DNA from: Dama dama
Lineage: Eukaryota > Chordata > Mammalia > Artiodactyla > Cervidae
Reading direction: 5' to 3'
DNA length: 64,000 nt
Assembly: GCF_033118175.1 (NCBI RefSeq)
Contig: NC_083692.1
Span: 92,243,501-92,307,500 of the forward strand
Below the pieces are notes generated by a model that did no database searches, had not been told where the DNA came from, and worked only from the letters and a program-made list of their open reading frames with translations. Within the stretch, counting starts at the first letter, position 1; each line of letters starts with the position of its first letter. The translations under genes and the position numbers were made by a program. Positions 9,990 through 21,492 of the stretch are shown here, piece after piece.

Positions 9990-10815
9990 TAGATAAATTA
10001 AAATGAAATATTGAAGCATAGTCAAATAATCTAAAGGAAGACAAATAGCAACAGTAAGGTGGGGAACAGAGGGACAAAAAATGAAGGGGACAAACAGGAA
10101 ACAAATAATAAAATGGTTGACCTAAATCTGACCATACAATGGTTACATTAAATGTAAATGGTTTAAACACATCAGATAAAGACAGATACAGAATGGTCAG
10201 CAAGTAAGCAAAATACTTTGAAGAAACTCACTTCAAATATAATTACATAAGCAGGTTAAAGCAAGAGGTTGGAAAAAGATATCCCATATGAACACTGATC
10301 AAAAGAAATAGGGAGTGACTGTACTACGATAAGACAAAGTAGACTTCATAGCACAGACAATCACCAAGGATAAAAGGAGACATTACAGGTTGCTAGGGCT
10401 TCTCATGTGGTGCTAGTGGTAAAGAACCCACTGCCTGAGACCCAGCTTGGATCCCTGGATCGGGAAGATCCCCTGGAAAAGAAAATGACAACCCACTCCA
10501 GTATTCTTGCCTGGAGAATGCCATGAACAGAGGAGTCTGGTATGCTGTAGTCCATAGGGTCGTAACAGAGTTGGACATAACTGAAGTGATTTAGCACGCA
10601 TACAGGTTGATAAAAGAGTTAATTCACCAAGACATAACAATCCTAAATGTGATTGCACCCAATGACAGACAGAGCTTCAAAATGCACAAAGCAAAAGTTG
10701 GCAGTACTGAAAGGAGAAAGAGACATCTACAGTTACAGTAGGAGACTTCAACATTCCTTTCTGTAATAGATAGAACTAACAGACAGAAGATCAGCAAGAA
10801 TATAGTACCTTGAGT
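9990..10815 (+). mobile_element. Old L1 ORF2 fragment, split by a Bov-tA
   Basis: Sense L1 coding remnant: CAATGGTTACATTAAATGTA, AACAATCACCAAGGATAAAA (approximate), then after the SINE ACATAACAATCCTAAATGTG..TTGCACCCAATGACAGACAG and GTAGGAGACTTCAACATTCC. That order follows the L1 endonuclease-coding region, but the frame is lost. Confidence 0.7.
10393..10600 (+). mobile_element. Bov-tA SINE with TSD
   Basis: Sense Bov-tA: GGCTTCTCATGTGG, TGGATCCCTGGATCGGGAAG, GACAACCCACTCCAGTATTC, TTGGACATAACTGAAGTGA. Direct repeat TACAGGTTG at 10384-10392 and 10601-10609. The minus-strand frames here (10393-10658) are SINE antisense. Confidence 0.9.
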
Positions 10816-11744
10816 ACACCCTTTTGACTTAATTAATCCCAAGCATATTTCTGCACTTTTTTCTTTCATTTTTTCAACTCACTCCTGTTCTCCATTTTCT
10901 TTCAGTCCCTAGCTTTATACTAAACTTATTTGTGTTTTTCACTTTTGTCTTTGTAGTTTTACATCCATTTCCAGTTGATTACAAAAGCAAAAATAGGGAT
11001 AATGAAAGTTTAAAGTGCACAGTGAGTGTCTAGCTTAAACAGTTTGCAACAGCCACTGGGAACTGGTAGTTTACTCTGAAGCTTCCCTTTCTTCTTTTAA
11101 ATAATTCTCAAAGTATTCATACAGCCTGCTCTTATCATTTGTAATTGAGAGCTACATTATGGTCTAGAAAAGCAGTGTATCTTAAATTTTCTCTCTCACT
11201 ATTTTTTATTCCTGTTTTAACTGTTAGAACAGTTAAAACGTAGTTGCTTTGGTTAGTATGGTATCTAGTCAAACTTCACCAACCATTTACAAAGCAGATT
11301 TTGTAAAACACTGATTTTTTTTCATCTTTACTTACAGAAATTAACTTTTATAAAGCAAAGAAAGCAAAATTACACTGTGTATAGCAGTACAAACAACTTA
11401 AACTATATATTAGTCTTTAATGGTAGGCACTAATTTTTAGTTAATATGAGTTAAATAATAGTGCATTCCCGGTGTTTATTCCAATGATTTGGCAAAGATA
11501 AATTCTCATTTTTTGAATAAACAATTGAACACACTAACAAAGCCTTTTCTTTAATTTTGTTAATTTTTATCTTTATTTTCCTTTACTTCTTAGGAATTTT
11601 CTTACCTGAATTTTTTTTCCCTATACTAGAAGAAAAATATAGGCTGAGTAAGAGACAGTACTTTAAACATTGTTATGAATATTTTAAAAAATATGTCCTT
11701 TGGAGTAAAGAAATTTCACATACATAGACTCTGCCTTGTTTGGA
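10816..11744. other. AT-rich intergenic, nothing recognised
   Basis: No repeat family or coding signal recognised in this AT-rich stretch. Confidence 0.45.
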
Positions 11745-11970
11745 AATAATAATAATTATCATTTATTGAGCACTTATTACATGTTAAAAATGTATGTTTT
11801 TATTTACATTATTTACATTTTATTTATTTTATTTTACTTTTATTTACTTTTATGTAAACTTTTATTTACATTATTGCATTTTATCATACCATAAGTATTT
11901 CAGAGGAAAAATTAAAAGTTTATATCTTTCCCAAAGGTATATAGCTGGCATTAAATTTGATAGGCATAAA
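11745..11970 (-). mobile_element. MIR SINE with TTTA expansion
   Basis: Antisense MIR: AATAATAATTATCATTTATTG, AGCACTTATTACATG, then a (TTTA)-rich expansion (about 11,800-11,875), then the core remnants ATTTCAGAGGAAAAATTAAA and GGTATATAGCTGGCATT. Confidence 0.6.
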
Positions 11971-12261
11971 TATACAATTTACATACAATATTTTAAATGT
12001 ATTCATTGAAAAGATATTTTAATAATGCAAATTGCCAATAATAAATTTAACATGTGAAGATTTCTTTCCTATACTATTTGTGATAGAAAATTAGTCCAAA
12101 AATAGTTGTATCTCAACTTACAACCCTTATGTGTGGATAAGCAATGGTTTCCTTTATAATTCTTTGCTAGTTCAATGAAAAAAAATGAACTTGTTCCATA
12201 ATGTAACCTTACTGAAGAGCATCAGTCCTGGGGGATTTGTTCTTTGCCCGTGTGAGTTAAG

Positions 12262-12480
12262 ATAGTAACAGTAGTTGCTACTTACTGAGTATTTATGATG
12301 CGCCAGTCATCCTGCCTCACCCTTCACATACACGGTCTCATATAAGTTTCACAGCCACCACACCCTGTGTGGCAGGCATTTTATTCTACTTTACAGCAGA
12401 GGAGATTGAGTCTCGGAGAGAATTAGTAAATTACTCAAGATTATCCAACAATGTATTGCTGAGGTCCCAATCACTGCTTT
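12262..12480 (-). mobile_element. MIR SINE
   Basis: Antisense MIR: CTACTTACTGAGTATTTATG, CACGGTCTCATATAAGTTTC, TTATTCTACTTTACAGCAGA, GGAGATTGAGTCTCGGAGAG. Confidence 0.8.
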
Positions 12481-14145
12481 TAATAATTTCAGGGGCACTG
12501 TTGTGTGGCTAAGTACCAAACACGAATACCAAAACATCTGAGTAAAAAGTGGGGAAAAAGTCAATCATTCGTTACTGGTTACTAGGTATCATGTTAGACT
12601 TCCCGTCGTTTTACTGTATTTAACCAAGGTCGTCATTGAATTCTGTTACTCTAATTTCTTGTGTGGCTAAAAAGCCAAGGAAAATTGGTTAAGTTCTGTC
12701 AACTCTAAAGTTTCTGTATCATTTGGCAGCATGTAACTCTTATACTAAAAGGATTCTTAAAAGTCACAACTGTATGGTTAAATGGCAATCACACCCACAC
12801 GTGTGTCCAAAAAAATATGATAATAAGGGAACAGAAATAATTGTAGTAATAATGAAAGTACAGTAATTAAATATTAGGATAGTAATGTTGGAATTGAAAG
12901 TTGTGGAAGCTGAAATGAAATTTCTCTCCTCAGTTAAGAAGTAATATCTTTATATTACCTTAAAATACTAGGGGAAAAGCAATTTCACAAAGATTCCCTT
13001 CCCATTAGCAGACTCTTAGAAAGTTTTTGCAGATGATTGCTTAATTTTTTGTTTTTTTTACTTTAGATTTTTAACCCAAGAAGAATTCTCTAGGCCTTAA
13101 GTAGTTTACTATAATGGACAAGAAATTCTGTAGGAAGATAATTTAGAAAAGAAGTAAATAATTTAAATTTTTAAAGCCTGTATGAATGGATCTTTGTGAC
13201 TCAGTATTTAGAATATTCTTTTAGTAATCTAGAAACTGCAATATGTTGTCCCAAAATCCTTATCTCTTTTTTGTTGTCTAATTAATATTAAAAAAGAATA
13301 TGTAATGACAGTTGAAAATATTTCACACTTAAGGAAGATATCTTATTGAAAGGAATAAGTCAGAGATATGATACAAATAAAATAGTCATACGTATTTTGG
13401 CAAGAGTTTCAAATGGAACAGTCATAGATAGCTCCTGATAAACACATAAAAATATTTTATCTATAGTGTGTAGTCCAAAAACACCTTTCAGGTCTCTCTT
13501 GATTGACCCTGAATAAAAGTTATACTTCAGGTGACGGAAAAAAGGTCCATTAACGTTGCTCATGCATTTCAACATAAAAATGGAATAGAATCATTGACTA
13601 CAGGTAGAAATGTGCAAAACTACTCAAGATAAATATGCTGCTTTGAGGCTGCACATTCACTCCACTTTTGTCTGCCAGCTTGATTTTTGAATTGGGCACT
13701 CATGGATAAAAAGTATGTGATCTGAAAAAATAGTGTGTCTTTTAAAAGTCAGTGTCATATAATGTCATTCCTTTTGGCAAAATTTATGTTACATGGTGTT
13801 AGACCATGGGCTGAGCTAATGTAACATGATGCATTAAAAACTGCATATCCTGATTGTAATATGTGTCAGAACAATGAATTGTTACATCAGATACCTGTTC
13901 AGCTGTAAATGGGGCCCTCTATAAGTCACTGACAAAAGGATAATATTCTCCTGATGGCTGTATAGAACTCTTGTTGTCTAAAACATGCAGCCTTCCAACC
14001 TCCATACTCTGTGACATGTGGCCACTTAAGTTGCGTGTTTAATACATGCATACAATGAGAACACAGCACATTATTAAAGCCACAATTGGAAATATTTTTG
14101 TTTTCATAGGCATCTTTCTTCCAAAGATCCAATGGCTATATCTCC
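12481..14145. other. Intergenic, apparently unique
   Basis: About 1.7 kb in which I recognise no repeat, RNA or coding exon. Minus frames at 13360-13575, 13926-14132 and 14039-14278 lack known motifs. Confidence 0.45.
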
Positions 14146-14717
14146 ACCCCCCCCCCCGCCAAAACAAAGACACACATGGAGTTCTGATGGATTCTGTATT
14201 AGTTAGAAAATCCTTTGGGCTGCAAGTAACAGAAATCACATAAACAGTAGTTAAACACGTGAGGATTTGTTTTCTCACATAAAATGACTGGATTCAGCAG
14301 TTAAATGATATCAGGACTGGGTATCTGAAATATCTGTCTTTTCCTCATGATTGAAAGGTAGATATTTTAACTCCAGTCGCTCCATCCACTTTCACTGAAG
14401 AAGTGGGAAAGGGGCAGTTCCCTGTATTTGTCCCTTTTATCAAGAAATCCAAAGCATTTCCATCAACTGCTACATGTTTCCAGTTATATCTAACTCACCA
14501 CCACTAGCTGCAAGGAAGATTTAGAGAGTAGACCCTACATGGAAGCAGATAAGAAGAAAGGTTTGGAGAATGAGTGTTTTGTAAGGCAGCTAATAATGTC
14601 TACTGTAGATGCCCCTGACAATTTATAAATCGAGCAGAAAACAGTATGGGGAAGACTTTAAAGAATGATCAATTCACATGGTAAAAATTTAATATTGACT
14701 TCTTTTTCTCTCTTTTT
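14146..14717. other. Intergenic with poly-C run; possible ancient repeat
   Basis: A C-run of about 11-12 lies at 14,146-14,157. From about 14,195, TGGGCTGCAAGTAACAGAAA followed by GTGAGGATTTGTTTTCTCAC suggests an old repeat, class unknown. Confidence 0.35.
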
Positions 14718-14836
14718 AGTCGCTAAGTCATGTCCAGCTCTTGCGACCCCATGGACTGTAGCCTGCCAGGCTCCTCTGTCCATGGGATTCTCCAGGCAAG
14801 AATACTGCAGTAGGTTGCCGTTTTCCTTCTCCACTT
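14718..14836 (-). mobile_element. Bov-A SINE monomer
   Basis: Reverse Bov-A: TAGTCGCTAAGTCATGTCC, TGCGACCCCATGGACTGTAG, TCTCCAGGCAAGAATACTGC. Confidence 0.85.
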
Positions 14837-15117
14837 CTACTTCACCCTGTACACAAATATGAATTCTAGTGGAATGTGAGTATAAAGGTGAAAGGTAAAA
14901 AATATGTCTTTTGTAATAAAACATAGGATAATATCTTCATGATGTATGTAGGCAAAGATTTCTTAGATATAATACAAAAGCACTCACCCTCAAGGGAAGA
15001 ATGTAGTCACTGGATGACTAAAATCTATATCTAAAATCAGGAACTTCTGTTCATCCAGCATACCATTCAGAGAATGAAAAGGAAAGCCATAGAGCTCTGT
15101 TGTTTACCGTTTCTGAC

Positions 15118-15255
15118 TGTTGTAGATAGTTGTCCCTGAACATTCTTATACATGTCTTTTGGGAAACAAAAGTGAGCATTTGTACTTGGAGAAGAATCTG
15201 TGGAGCTTAGGTTGCGCATATGTTTAGCTTTAGCAGATGATGTTGAAACCTGACC
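15118..15255 (-). mobile_element. Old L1-type fragment
   Basis: Antisense L1 pattern: CATGTCTTTTGGGAAACAAA, GTGAGCATTTGTACTTGGAG, GCGCATATGTTTAGCTTTAG. Confidence 0.5.
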
Positions 15256-15394
15256 TTCCTCCATGGCTTCCTAAGAAGAATCATGCATTCAGTCATAGAT
15301 GGTTAATGCCCTGACTGATCTTTATGGGTTGGTAGAAACACCGTTTGGGAGAGAAGCCTTGGCCACACAACGTGACGTCAGCCCACAGTGGGTG

Positions 15395-16434
15395 TTTTTG
15401 TTTCCTCTTGCTGCTGTAACAAATCACCACAAATTTGGTGACTTACAACAAACTCCTAAAGAATGCCCTGAGTTCCAGACACACTCTTCTCTGGATCATG
15501 TGAAGCTGCAACCCTAGCTTCTTATGGAATTTGGGATCAGTGCTGATGACCAGTAAATTATTTTTCTTGCATGATGATACACTCCCATGAAGAGCCCAAA
15601 GCATTCAAATGGTAGGCATGGCTTCCAGTTCAGTGGAGTTCCTACTCTTTCCTATCATAGAAGCTTTCTCCGTGGAACTAGGGCCTCTAATCTGACAGAG
15701 ACTAGGGTGGCATGGACTTCTGTAGGAACAGATTCTACAAGTGGATTACTGGATGTGATGGTGAAAGATCCCAATCCTATTTCCATCCCTTGGTTTCCTG
15801 GTTCCATTCCGTGTATTCTATGGGGGCAATGTGTCAGCTATTAGCTCAGCACATATATCATATCCTAGAGAATGGTGCCCCAATCCTATGGTGTACTGTC
15901 CCTGAATTGACGCTCTAGCCATTCTGTTGCCATTCAATAGCCATTCTATTGATTGTCACAGGCCATTCTGTTGTTCTTTCAAGCTGGTTGCTTCTAGGTG
16001 ATGAGGCATATGTAAGACCAGTAGATTCTTTGGTCTCCTTGTTCTACTTCCTTTGATCTTAGGCAGTGTTGAGTCATGAGTTTACCATGTCATTAAACAA
16101 ATCCATATCTGGAATAGATGTCAGTTCTGATAAGGATAGATCATTGTGCCATTTTAGATTCCTCAAGAAGCAGATGCCAAGATAGGATTAGATACCGGGA
16201 ATTTATGGAGGAAACATCTGTGAAGAATATGGTGGGAGAGAGCAGAAATAGCAGGGAGAACCTTCAGACTACAAAGCAGGTGATCTGACACCCAGAACAA
16301 GATGAAGGGGAGGAAAGACTGGATAGAGAAAGGTTCAAACTGCAGTGCAGTTCTTATAAAATCTTGACCAAGTTGATAGTGAGTTCCCAAGTAAAGATTT
16401 CCCATTGGAGGAATCATCTGGCTTTAGTGCCCCT
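15395..16434. other. Unidentified; possible old retroelement remnant
   Basis: The left edge TTTCCTCTTGCTGCTGTAAC followed by AAATCACCACAAATTTGGTG resembles an old LTR/MaLR-type edge. Farther on, short frames (15587-15844, 15712-15918) read without a known motif. A small set of imperfect 11-bp repeats lies at 15,919-15,975. I cannot name the element. Confidence 0.3.
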
Positions 16435-16648
16435 GAAGTGAAGTGAAAGTCGCTCAGTTGTGTTCAACTCTTTGCAGCCCCATGGACTGTAGCCTGCTAG
16501 GCTACTCTGACCATGGAATTCTGCAGGCAAGAGTACTGGAGTGGGTAGCCATTCCCTTCTCCAGGGGATCTTCACAACCCAGGGATTGAACCGGGGTCTG
16601 CTGCATTGCAGGCAGATTCTTTACCATCTGAGCCACCAGGGAAGCCCC
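16435..16648 (-). mobile_element. Bov-tA SINE
   Basis: Reverse Bov-tA: GTGAAAGTCGCTCAGTTG, TGGACTGTAGCCTGCTAGGC, CAGGCAAGAGTACTGGAGTG, GAGCCACCAGGGAAGCCCC. Confidence 0.9.
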
Positions 16649-17189
16649 TTGGTACCTCTACTAGCTCAGTAATTGAAAGTTGTGGAAGTTTAAGGCTGAC
16701 AGTCAACTATGCTCCCTACAGAAGTTTCTCTTGAAGGTACACCTGAGCTGTGTACTCTCAGGGTTGCTACACTGCATTTTTCAGGGTGGAAGGGGTCCTA
16801 TGAAAACAAGCTGCCACCAGATAATCTTCTCTTGGGATGGTGCCATATCAAGGGGTCAGTATTGGTTTTTCCTGCTGGCAGGTTAGCCATTTAGCAGTAC
16901 AAGTAGCCAAGTGAGCCTTGACGAAAAGAAGCCCACGTATAACCATTTTACTAGTTATCTATGGATGTAAAATGAATTACCCCAAAAGTTAGTGGCTTAA
17001 ACAGCATTTATTAGGGCTATGGGGCCTAATGTGTAGTTGCTGTAATGTTGTAATTTCATTTCATAAAACCAGATGACCAACTAGAGGGAGACACCCTGGA
17101 GAGATTACTTAAAGAAGTACTGTTGATAAAAACATGACCAGTCTCTTGCTGTCATCAAAGTTAGAAATCTATGTCAGTCTCCTGTTTGA
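16649..17189. other. Intergenic; old repeat edge near 16,967
   Basis: CCCCAAAAGTTAGTGGCTTA at about 16,981 resembles a common old LTR/MaLR-like edge. Otherwise nothing is recognised. Confidence 0.35.
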
Positions 17190-17400
17190 CTTTTATTTAA
17201 CTCAGCAAATACTTACTCTGCATCTACTTGCCATTAGGCATTAAGATTCACGCTGGAGAAACTAAGATGAACATGATGTGGTCGCTAATCTTGACGAGCT
17301 CGGAGTCAGTTGAGGGAGAATGACATGCAGAGATGGGGAGACTAAGTTCACAGCCCTGTAAGTGTGGGGAAAACAACTTGTATTTGTCAGGGAAGCCGTA
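17190..17400 (-). mobile_element. L2-like 3' fragment
   Basis: AACTCAGCAAATACTTACTC, GCATCTACTTGCCATTAGGC and the following 'ctggagaaactaagatgaac' block look like the antisense 3' end of an L2 LINE, strongly diverged. Confidence 0.4.
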
Positions 17401-17653
17401 GTCATTCTTTAATAAAATAGCACCTCAGCCCTCCAAGATTATTAGTAATGGAGAATTGCCACTCAGGGAGGAGATGGCTGGACTTTCCTCTTGTCCTGCC
17501 AGATTCATGAGTCCTTGGTATCTCTCAGATCTTTTCAGCCTTCAACCATGAATATTGATAAACTGATCACTTACAGAATCCCCTACAGATTCATTCCTAT
17601 AGTTCACCTGAGGCCAGGCTGGAATCTTTAAACAGAACTCAAATTAAGGTTTA

Positions 17654-17775
17654 TGGATGGGACCTCCTTGGCAGTCCAGTGGTTCATTTCCACTGTGGGG
17701 GGTAGGTTCGATCCCTGGTTGCAGAACTAAGATCCCACATGCCATTTGGTGTGGCCAAGAAAAAAAAAAAAAAGC
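17654..17775 (+). mobile_element. CHR-type SINE
   Basis: GGGACCTCCTTGGCAGTCCA, GGTTCGATCCCTGGTTGC, CTAAGATCCCACATGCC, GTGTGGCCAAG, and an A14 tail. Confidence 0.85.
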
Positions 17776-17976
17776 TTTTGGATAACAGAACAGAAGGGTG
17801 TCAAACAGTGAGAAATGCAGCTTGCATAGTTCCTATCCCAAATACCACAGGGCATCTGCTTGCCTAGATCTTGCAGGCCTCCTGTGGTTAGTCCTCTCCG
17901 AGAGTAACAAGAAATAACCTTCCATTGGTCTACTTCCTCAAAGTCCAGATCCAAAGGAGCAAGGCACAGAGAAAGA

Positions 17977-18002
17977 TGTGTGTGTGTGTGTGTGTGTGTG
18001 TG
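17977..18002. repeat. TG microsatellite
   Basis: Uninterrupted run of about 13 TG units; potentially polymorphic. Confidence 0.9.
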
Positions 18003-18129
18003 ATCGGGGGGTGATGATGGGCTGTTCCAGATTATCTTGGTAGCCCTTTTGTTGGAATGAGAAGGCTCCATGACATATTGCTAAATGGAGAAAAAAAGAT
18101 TTTTAAAGTGGGATTTATTAATTTAAGAA

Positions 18130-18225
18130 ATATTTATTGAGTACCTACTATGTGCAAGGCATTGCTACATGCTGGGCTACAGTGGTGGATAAGTCCAACA
18201 TGGGTCCTTTTTATATGCAGGTAAT
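18130..18225 (-). mobile_element. L2-like 3' end fragment
   Basis: AAATATTTATTGAGTACCTAC, TATGTGCAAGGCATTGC, ATGCTGGGCTACAGTGGTGG: antisense of the L2 3' end. Confidence 0.6.
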
Positions 18226-18334
18226 AGTCAAACAGGAATTCAGCATAATCTCATTAATTATAATGTATAAATTTTTATATTCATACAAGTGTATATCCTA
18301 CTGTTTACTCAGTTTCCTATTTAGCACCTCCCAG

Positions 18335-18815
18335 ATGACTTATTTATTTAACAAACACTTTGTATGGGGTTTAATTAAGTGCCAGCCCTGTCCTAAGCAT
18401 TTTATAAATATTAACTCATTTAGGCTTTATAAAAACATTATCAGGTAAGTATTATTGTAATTGGGCTTTGCTCAGTGGTAAAGAATTCACCGGCAGTGCA
18501 GGAGATGTGGGTTCGATTCCTGGGTCAGGGATATCCTCTGGAGAAGAAAATGGCAACCCACTCTAGTATTCTTGCCTGAAAAATCCCATGGACAGAGGAG
18601 CCTAGCGGGCTACAGTCCATGGGGTTGCAAAAGAGTCTAACACGACTTAGCGACTAAAACAACAGCATTATTATTATCACCCATGTTTTACAGATGAAGA
18701 AACTGGGGCATAGAAAAGTTGGTAATTTGTCCAGGTTTTCACAGTTAGTAAGTAGAGCTGGAAAGTGACTCTAGGCAGTTTGGCTCCAGAGTTCATGCTT
18801 TTACCCACTACTCTA
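18335..18815 (-). mobile_element. MIR SINE split by a Bov-tA
   Basis: Left part: AAGTGCCAGCCCTGTCCTAA, GCATTTTATAAATATTAACTC. Right part resumes after the inserted SINE at about 18,666: TTTTACAGATGAAGAAACTG, GTCCAGGTTTTCACAGTTAG. Both halves are consecutive antisense MIR. Confidence 0.8.
18462..18665 (+). mobile_element. Bov-tA SINE inserted in MIR
   Basis: Sense Bov-tA: TTTGCTCAGTGGTAAAGAAT, GGGTTCGATTCCTGGGTC, GAAAATGGCAACCCACTC, CATGGGGTTGCAAAAGAGTC. Confidence 0.9.
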
Positions 18816-18956
18816 AATTCCTGACACTGGGAAACATTCTGCCTATTCCCTATCTTTAGGCATGGGGCCAAACACCATGATCTTAACGCGTAGCGTCAAG
18901 CATGCAATACAGACACATAGACACATACGAAACACACCCTGCGGGCCTGGGCATGT

Positions 18957-19177
18957 GCTGTGTGCTTGGTCGCTCAGTCACGTCCAACTCTTTGTGACCC
19001 TTTGAACTGCAGGTCGCCAGGCTCCTCTGTCCATGGGATTTCCCAGGCGAGAATACTGAGGTGGGTTGCCATATCCTTCTCCAGGGGATCTTCCGGACCC
19101 AAGGATCAAACCAGCGTCTCCTGTGTCTCCTGCGTTGCAGGTGGATTCTTCACCTGCTAAGCCATTGGGGAAGGCCT
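18957..19177 (-). mobile_element. Bov-tA SINE
   Basis: Reverse Bov-tA: GGTCGCTCAGTCACGTCC, CATGGGATTTCCCAGGCG, TTCTCCAGGGGATCTTCC, then a duplicated CTCCTGTGT/CTCCTGCGT stretch, ending CTAAGCCATTGGGGAAGGCC. Confidence 0.85.
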
Positions 19178-19574
19178 GAGCATAGGACTGGGTGTATACA
19201 GCAGCAGCAAAGGTCTTTTGGCTGGTGTATTACATTTATTTATTACTGGTTCACACATACAAGATCGGTAAAACGAAGGGAAAAAAAAGCAAATGGGTGG
19301 AGGCAGAGTTGGAGGTTTGGTGAGATAGTAGGTATTTACATCAAAAACCTAGGCTAAGGGAGAAGCTGCAAATCATTGCAAAACTGAGGTCAGAGGTTCT
19401 GGAAACCATGGCAAAAAGCAAAGAATGAAGTGTTACAAAGTTTTTGTTGCCTGACTGAAGGAAGATCCTTGACAGTAGTAAGAACCCTAGCTTCACAATC
19501 TTTTGATGTGTGGGTTTTACTGTTATTGTTTCTTTGGTTTAAGGGGTTACCTAATAATTTTATATTAACGATAC
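19178..19574. other. Intergenic, nothing recognised
   Basis: No repeat or coding signal recognised; the 98-aa + frame at 19061-19357 starts in the SINE. Confidence 0.4.
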
Positions 19575-19622
19575 AGGGGGTTGCAAAGAGTCAGACACGA
19601 CTGAGCAACTTATCTGAACTGA
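19575..19622 (+). mobile_element. BovB/Bov-tA 3' tip
   Basis: GGGGTTGCAAAGAGTCAGAC, ACGACTGAGCAACTTATCTG, AACTGAATGA: the terminal part shared by BovB and Bov-A elements. Confidence 0.65.
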
Positions 19623-19675
19623 ATGATCTACTGGATTTCTGATTGTAGCATTTTACTATGGTGAGTCAATTGGTG

Positions 19676-20047
19676 TTTTTTTTTTTTTTATTTTTACTCC
19701 CCCCACCCCATATGTCATAGCTCTGCTGTGTCACTTGAAATTGTATTTCAGTATGCCAACCAGTATGATAACAATATTTATATTGAATTTAACACCTGCA
19801 GTATACTGAACACAGGTGGAGGTTAGGAGAGGAAGATTTACAGAAGACAAGGTTTTTGTCTCTAAAGAAATTTGTAATCCAATGAAGAGTTAAGTAAGCA
19901 CATTCTCATGAAGAACTCAAACATAGGTTTTAAAAGAAAAATACCCCAAATAAAAATGAATATTGGGTGATTCCAAAGCATCCAAGGAGCATGAAATAGG
20001 CAGAGGTCAGTCTTGCTAGACTTTCTCCAGGAGGTGGGTTTTTTAAA
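19676..20047. other. T-tract followed by diverged sequence
   Basis: A T-run of about 14 begins near 19,676. The rest (to 20,047) holds no clearly assignable feature. Confidence 0.4.
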
Positions 20048-20206
20048 AAATGTTTTTTTATTTATTTAGCTGTGCCAGGTCTTAACTTACCCTGTGTGAG
20101 AGCTTTCATTGCAGCATGTGGAATCTAGTTCCCCAACCAGGGATCGAACCTGAGCCCCCTGCTTTGGGAGCACAGAGTCTTAACCACTGGGCCACCAGGG
20201 AAGTCC
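20048..20206 (-). mobile_element. CHR-type SINE
   Basis: T-rich tail, TTAGCTGTGCCAGGTC, TTGCAGCATGTGGAATC, CCAGGGATCGAACCTGAGCC, CACTGGGCCACCAGGGAAG. Confidence 0.85.
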
Positions 20207-20479
20207 CCATGAGGTATGCTTTGATGTTGGATTTATACTGAAGTTCTTGAACTGTCAGGGTCTTGACCTGTCCAGAGCTTGTCACAGAAACCAGGAGGGA
20301 AGCAAGCATGGGGAAGGGTAAAGACTGAGGTTTTTGAAGAATGACACCAGGAAGCTAGAAAAGAAAGGAGCACTGCCCTGCGTTCTCTGGGGGACCCCAT
20401 CAGGAAGAGGGCGGATGGAGCTCACTGGAGGCCTGCCTCATTTTATGCAATAGCTATTTTGGAAATATAAAGCAACAGT

Positions 20480-20850
20480 CAAAAACTGTTGAGTATCTAT
20501 TATGTGTCAGGCAGTTGTGTTGGACTCTTTGAGACCCCATGAACTATACAGTCCATGGAATTCTCCAGGCCAGAATACTGGAGTGGGTAGCCTTTCCCTT
20601 CTCCGCGGGATCTTCCCAACCCAGGGATTGAACCCAGGTCTCCCGCATTGCGGGCAGATTCTTTACCATCTGAGCCACCAGTGAAGCCCCTACTCTGAAA
20701 GCGGACATTAATTTTTCTATTTTGCATACAAGGCAAAAGGCTCGGCAATGAGGTTAAGTGGCCTACGTGTTCAGTGTCATCTAACCATTAAAGGGTAAAA
20801 CCCCGAATGCCTGCGGGTTGATTTGACCATGAAGCCCAAGCTTTTTGTGT
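20480..20850 (-). mobile_element. MIR SINE split by a Bov-tA
   Basis: Left: TGAGTATCTATTATGTGTC. Right (from about 20,693): ATTTTGCATACAAGGCAAAA, GGCAATGAGGTTAAGTGGC. Antisense MIR halves on both sides of the inserted SINE. Confidence 0.6.
20508..20692 (-). mobile_element. Bov-tA SINE, truncated at its 3' (left) end
   Basis: Reverse Bov-tA: GTTGTGTTGGACTCTTTGAG, CTCCAGGCCAGAATACTGG, CCCAGGGATTGAACCCAG, GAGCCACCAGTGAAGCCCC. Confidence 0.85.
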
Positions 20851-21234
20851 CACACAAATTTTCTAAGTGGAATGTTTAAGATACACTTGAGGTAATGACT
20901 ATTTATTAGGTGCATTTATCCACATAAATGCAGAGGTCTGGACTAGAGGGTAAGGGTTCTCTTAACTACGTGAGTGATGGTGTTTTATTTCTTTAAACCT
21001 GCATCATTCTGCCCCATTTACATAAGAGAATGACACCGAAAATATCTTCAATTTTTGGGTCACTCCGTCCGTTAAGCAAAGAATCTCGCAAAGCAATGCC
21101 ATGGCCAAAGCAGCCTATCCGGGGAGACACTGAAGTTTCCCCAAAGCCCAGATTGCGGAGACCGGGAAAGTGTTAACTTGTATCCACACTAAAAGGAGAC
21201 TTGTTTAAGAACTAAAGAGGAGCCATTTGAGCTA
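20851..21234. other. Region just upstream of the TBCA CpG island
   Basis: G+C content rises towards the right. No repeat is recognised, which fits proximal promoter sequence kept free of insertions. Confidence 0.4.
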
Positions 21235-21378
21235 GACGAGCGCAGGTTCCGCGACCGGGGAACTGGGTGGAGGCCGGGCAGGGTACCGGTAGGCGCTGAG
21301 CGGCCCCCGGCCCGCGGCCCCCAGTCTCCCGGCGCCCGCCCTGCGGGTGCGGCCCGCGCGCGGGGCCGCGGCGGGGTG

Positions 21379-21390
21379 TGCGCACGCGCG
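21379..21390. promoter_or_regulatory. NRF1-type palindromic site
   Basis: TGCGCACGCGCG fits the YGCGCAYGCGCR consensus of nuclear respiratory factor 1 at every position and lies 103 bp upstream of the TBCA ATG. Occupancy is inference. Confidence 0.6.
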
Positions 21391-21492
21391 CCGGGCCGCG
21401 CCGGCTACGCCGACAGCCCCGCCTCCTCCGCGCCGTCCCCGCCACGGTTACCCCGGTTCTCAGCCCCTCCTTTCCGCGGCGCTCGAGGGACC

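Noticed and set aside
18462..18665. tRNA-like sequences in SINE heads as possible tRNA genes
   Set aside because: The tRNA-like parts belong to Bov-tA/CHR SINEs, are degenerate and are followed by SINE bodies; no intact cloverleaf gene was seen anywhere in the window.
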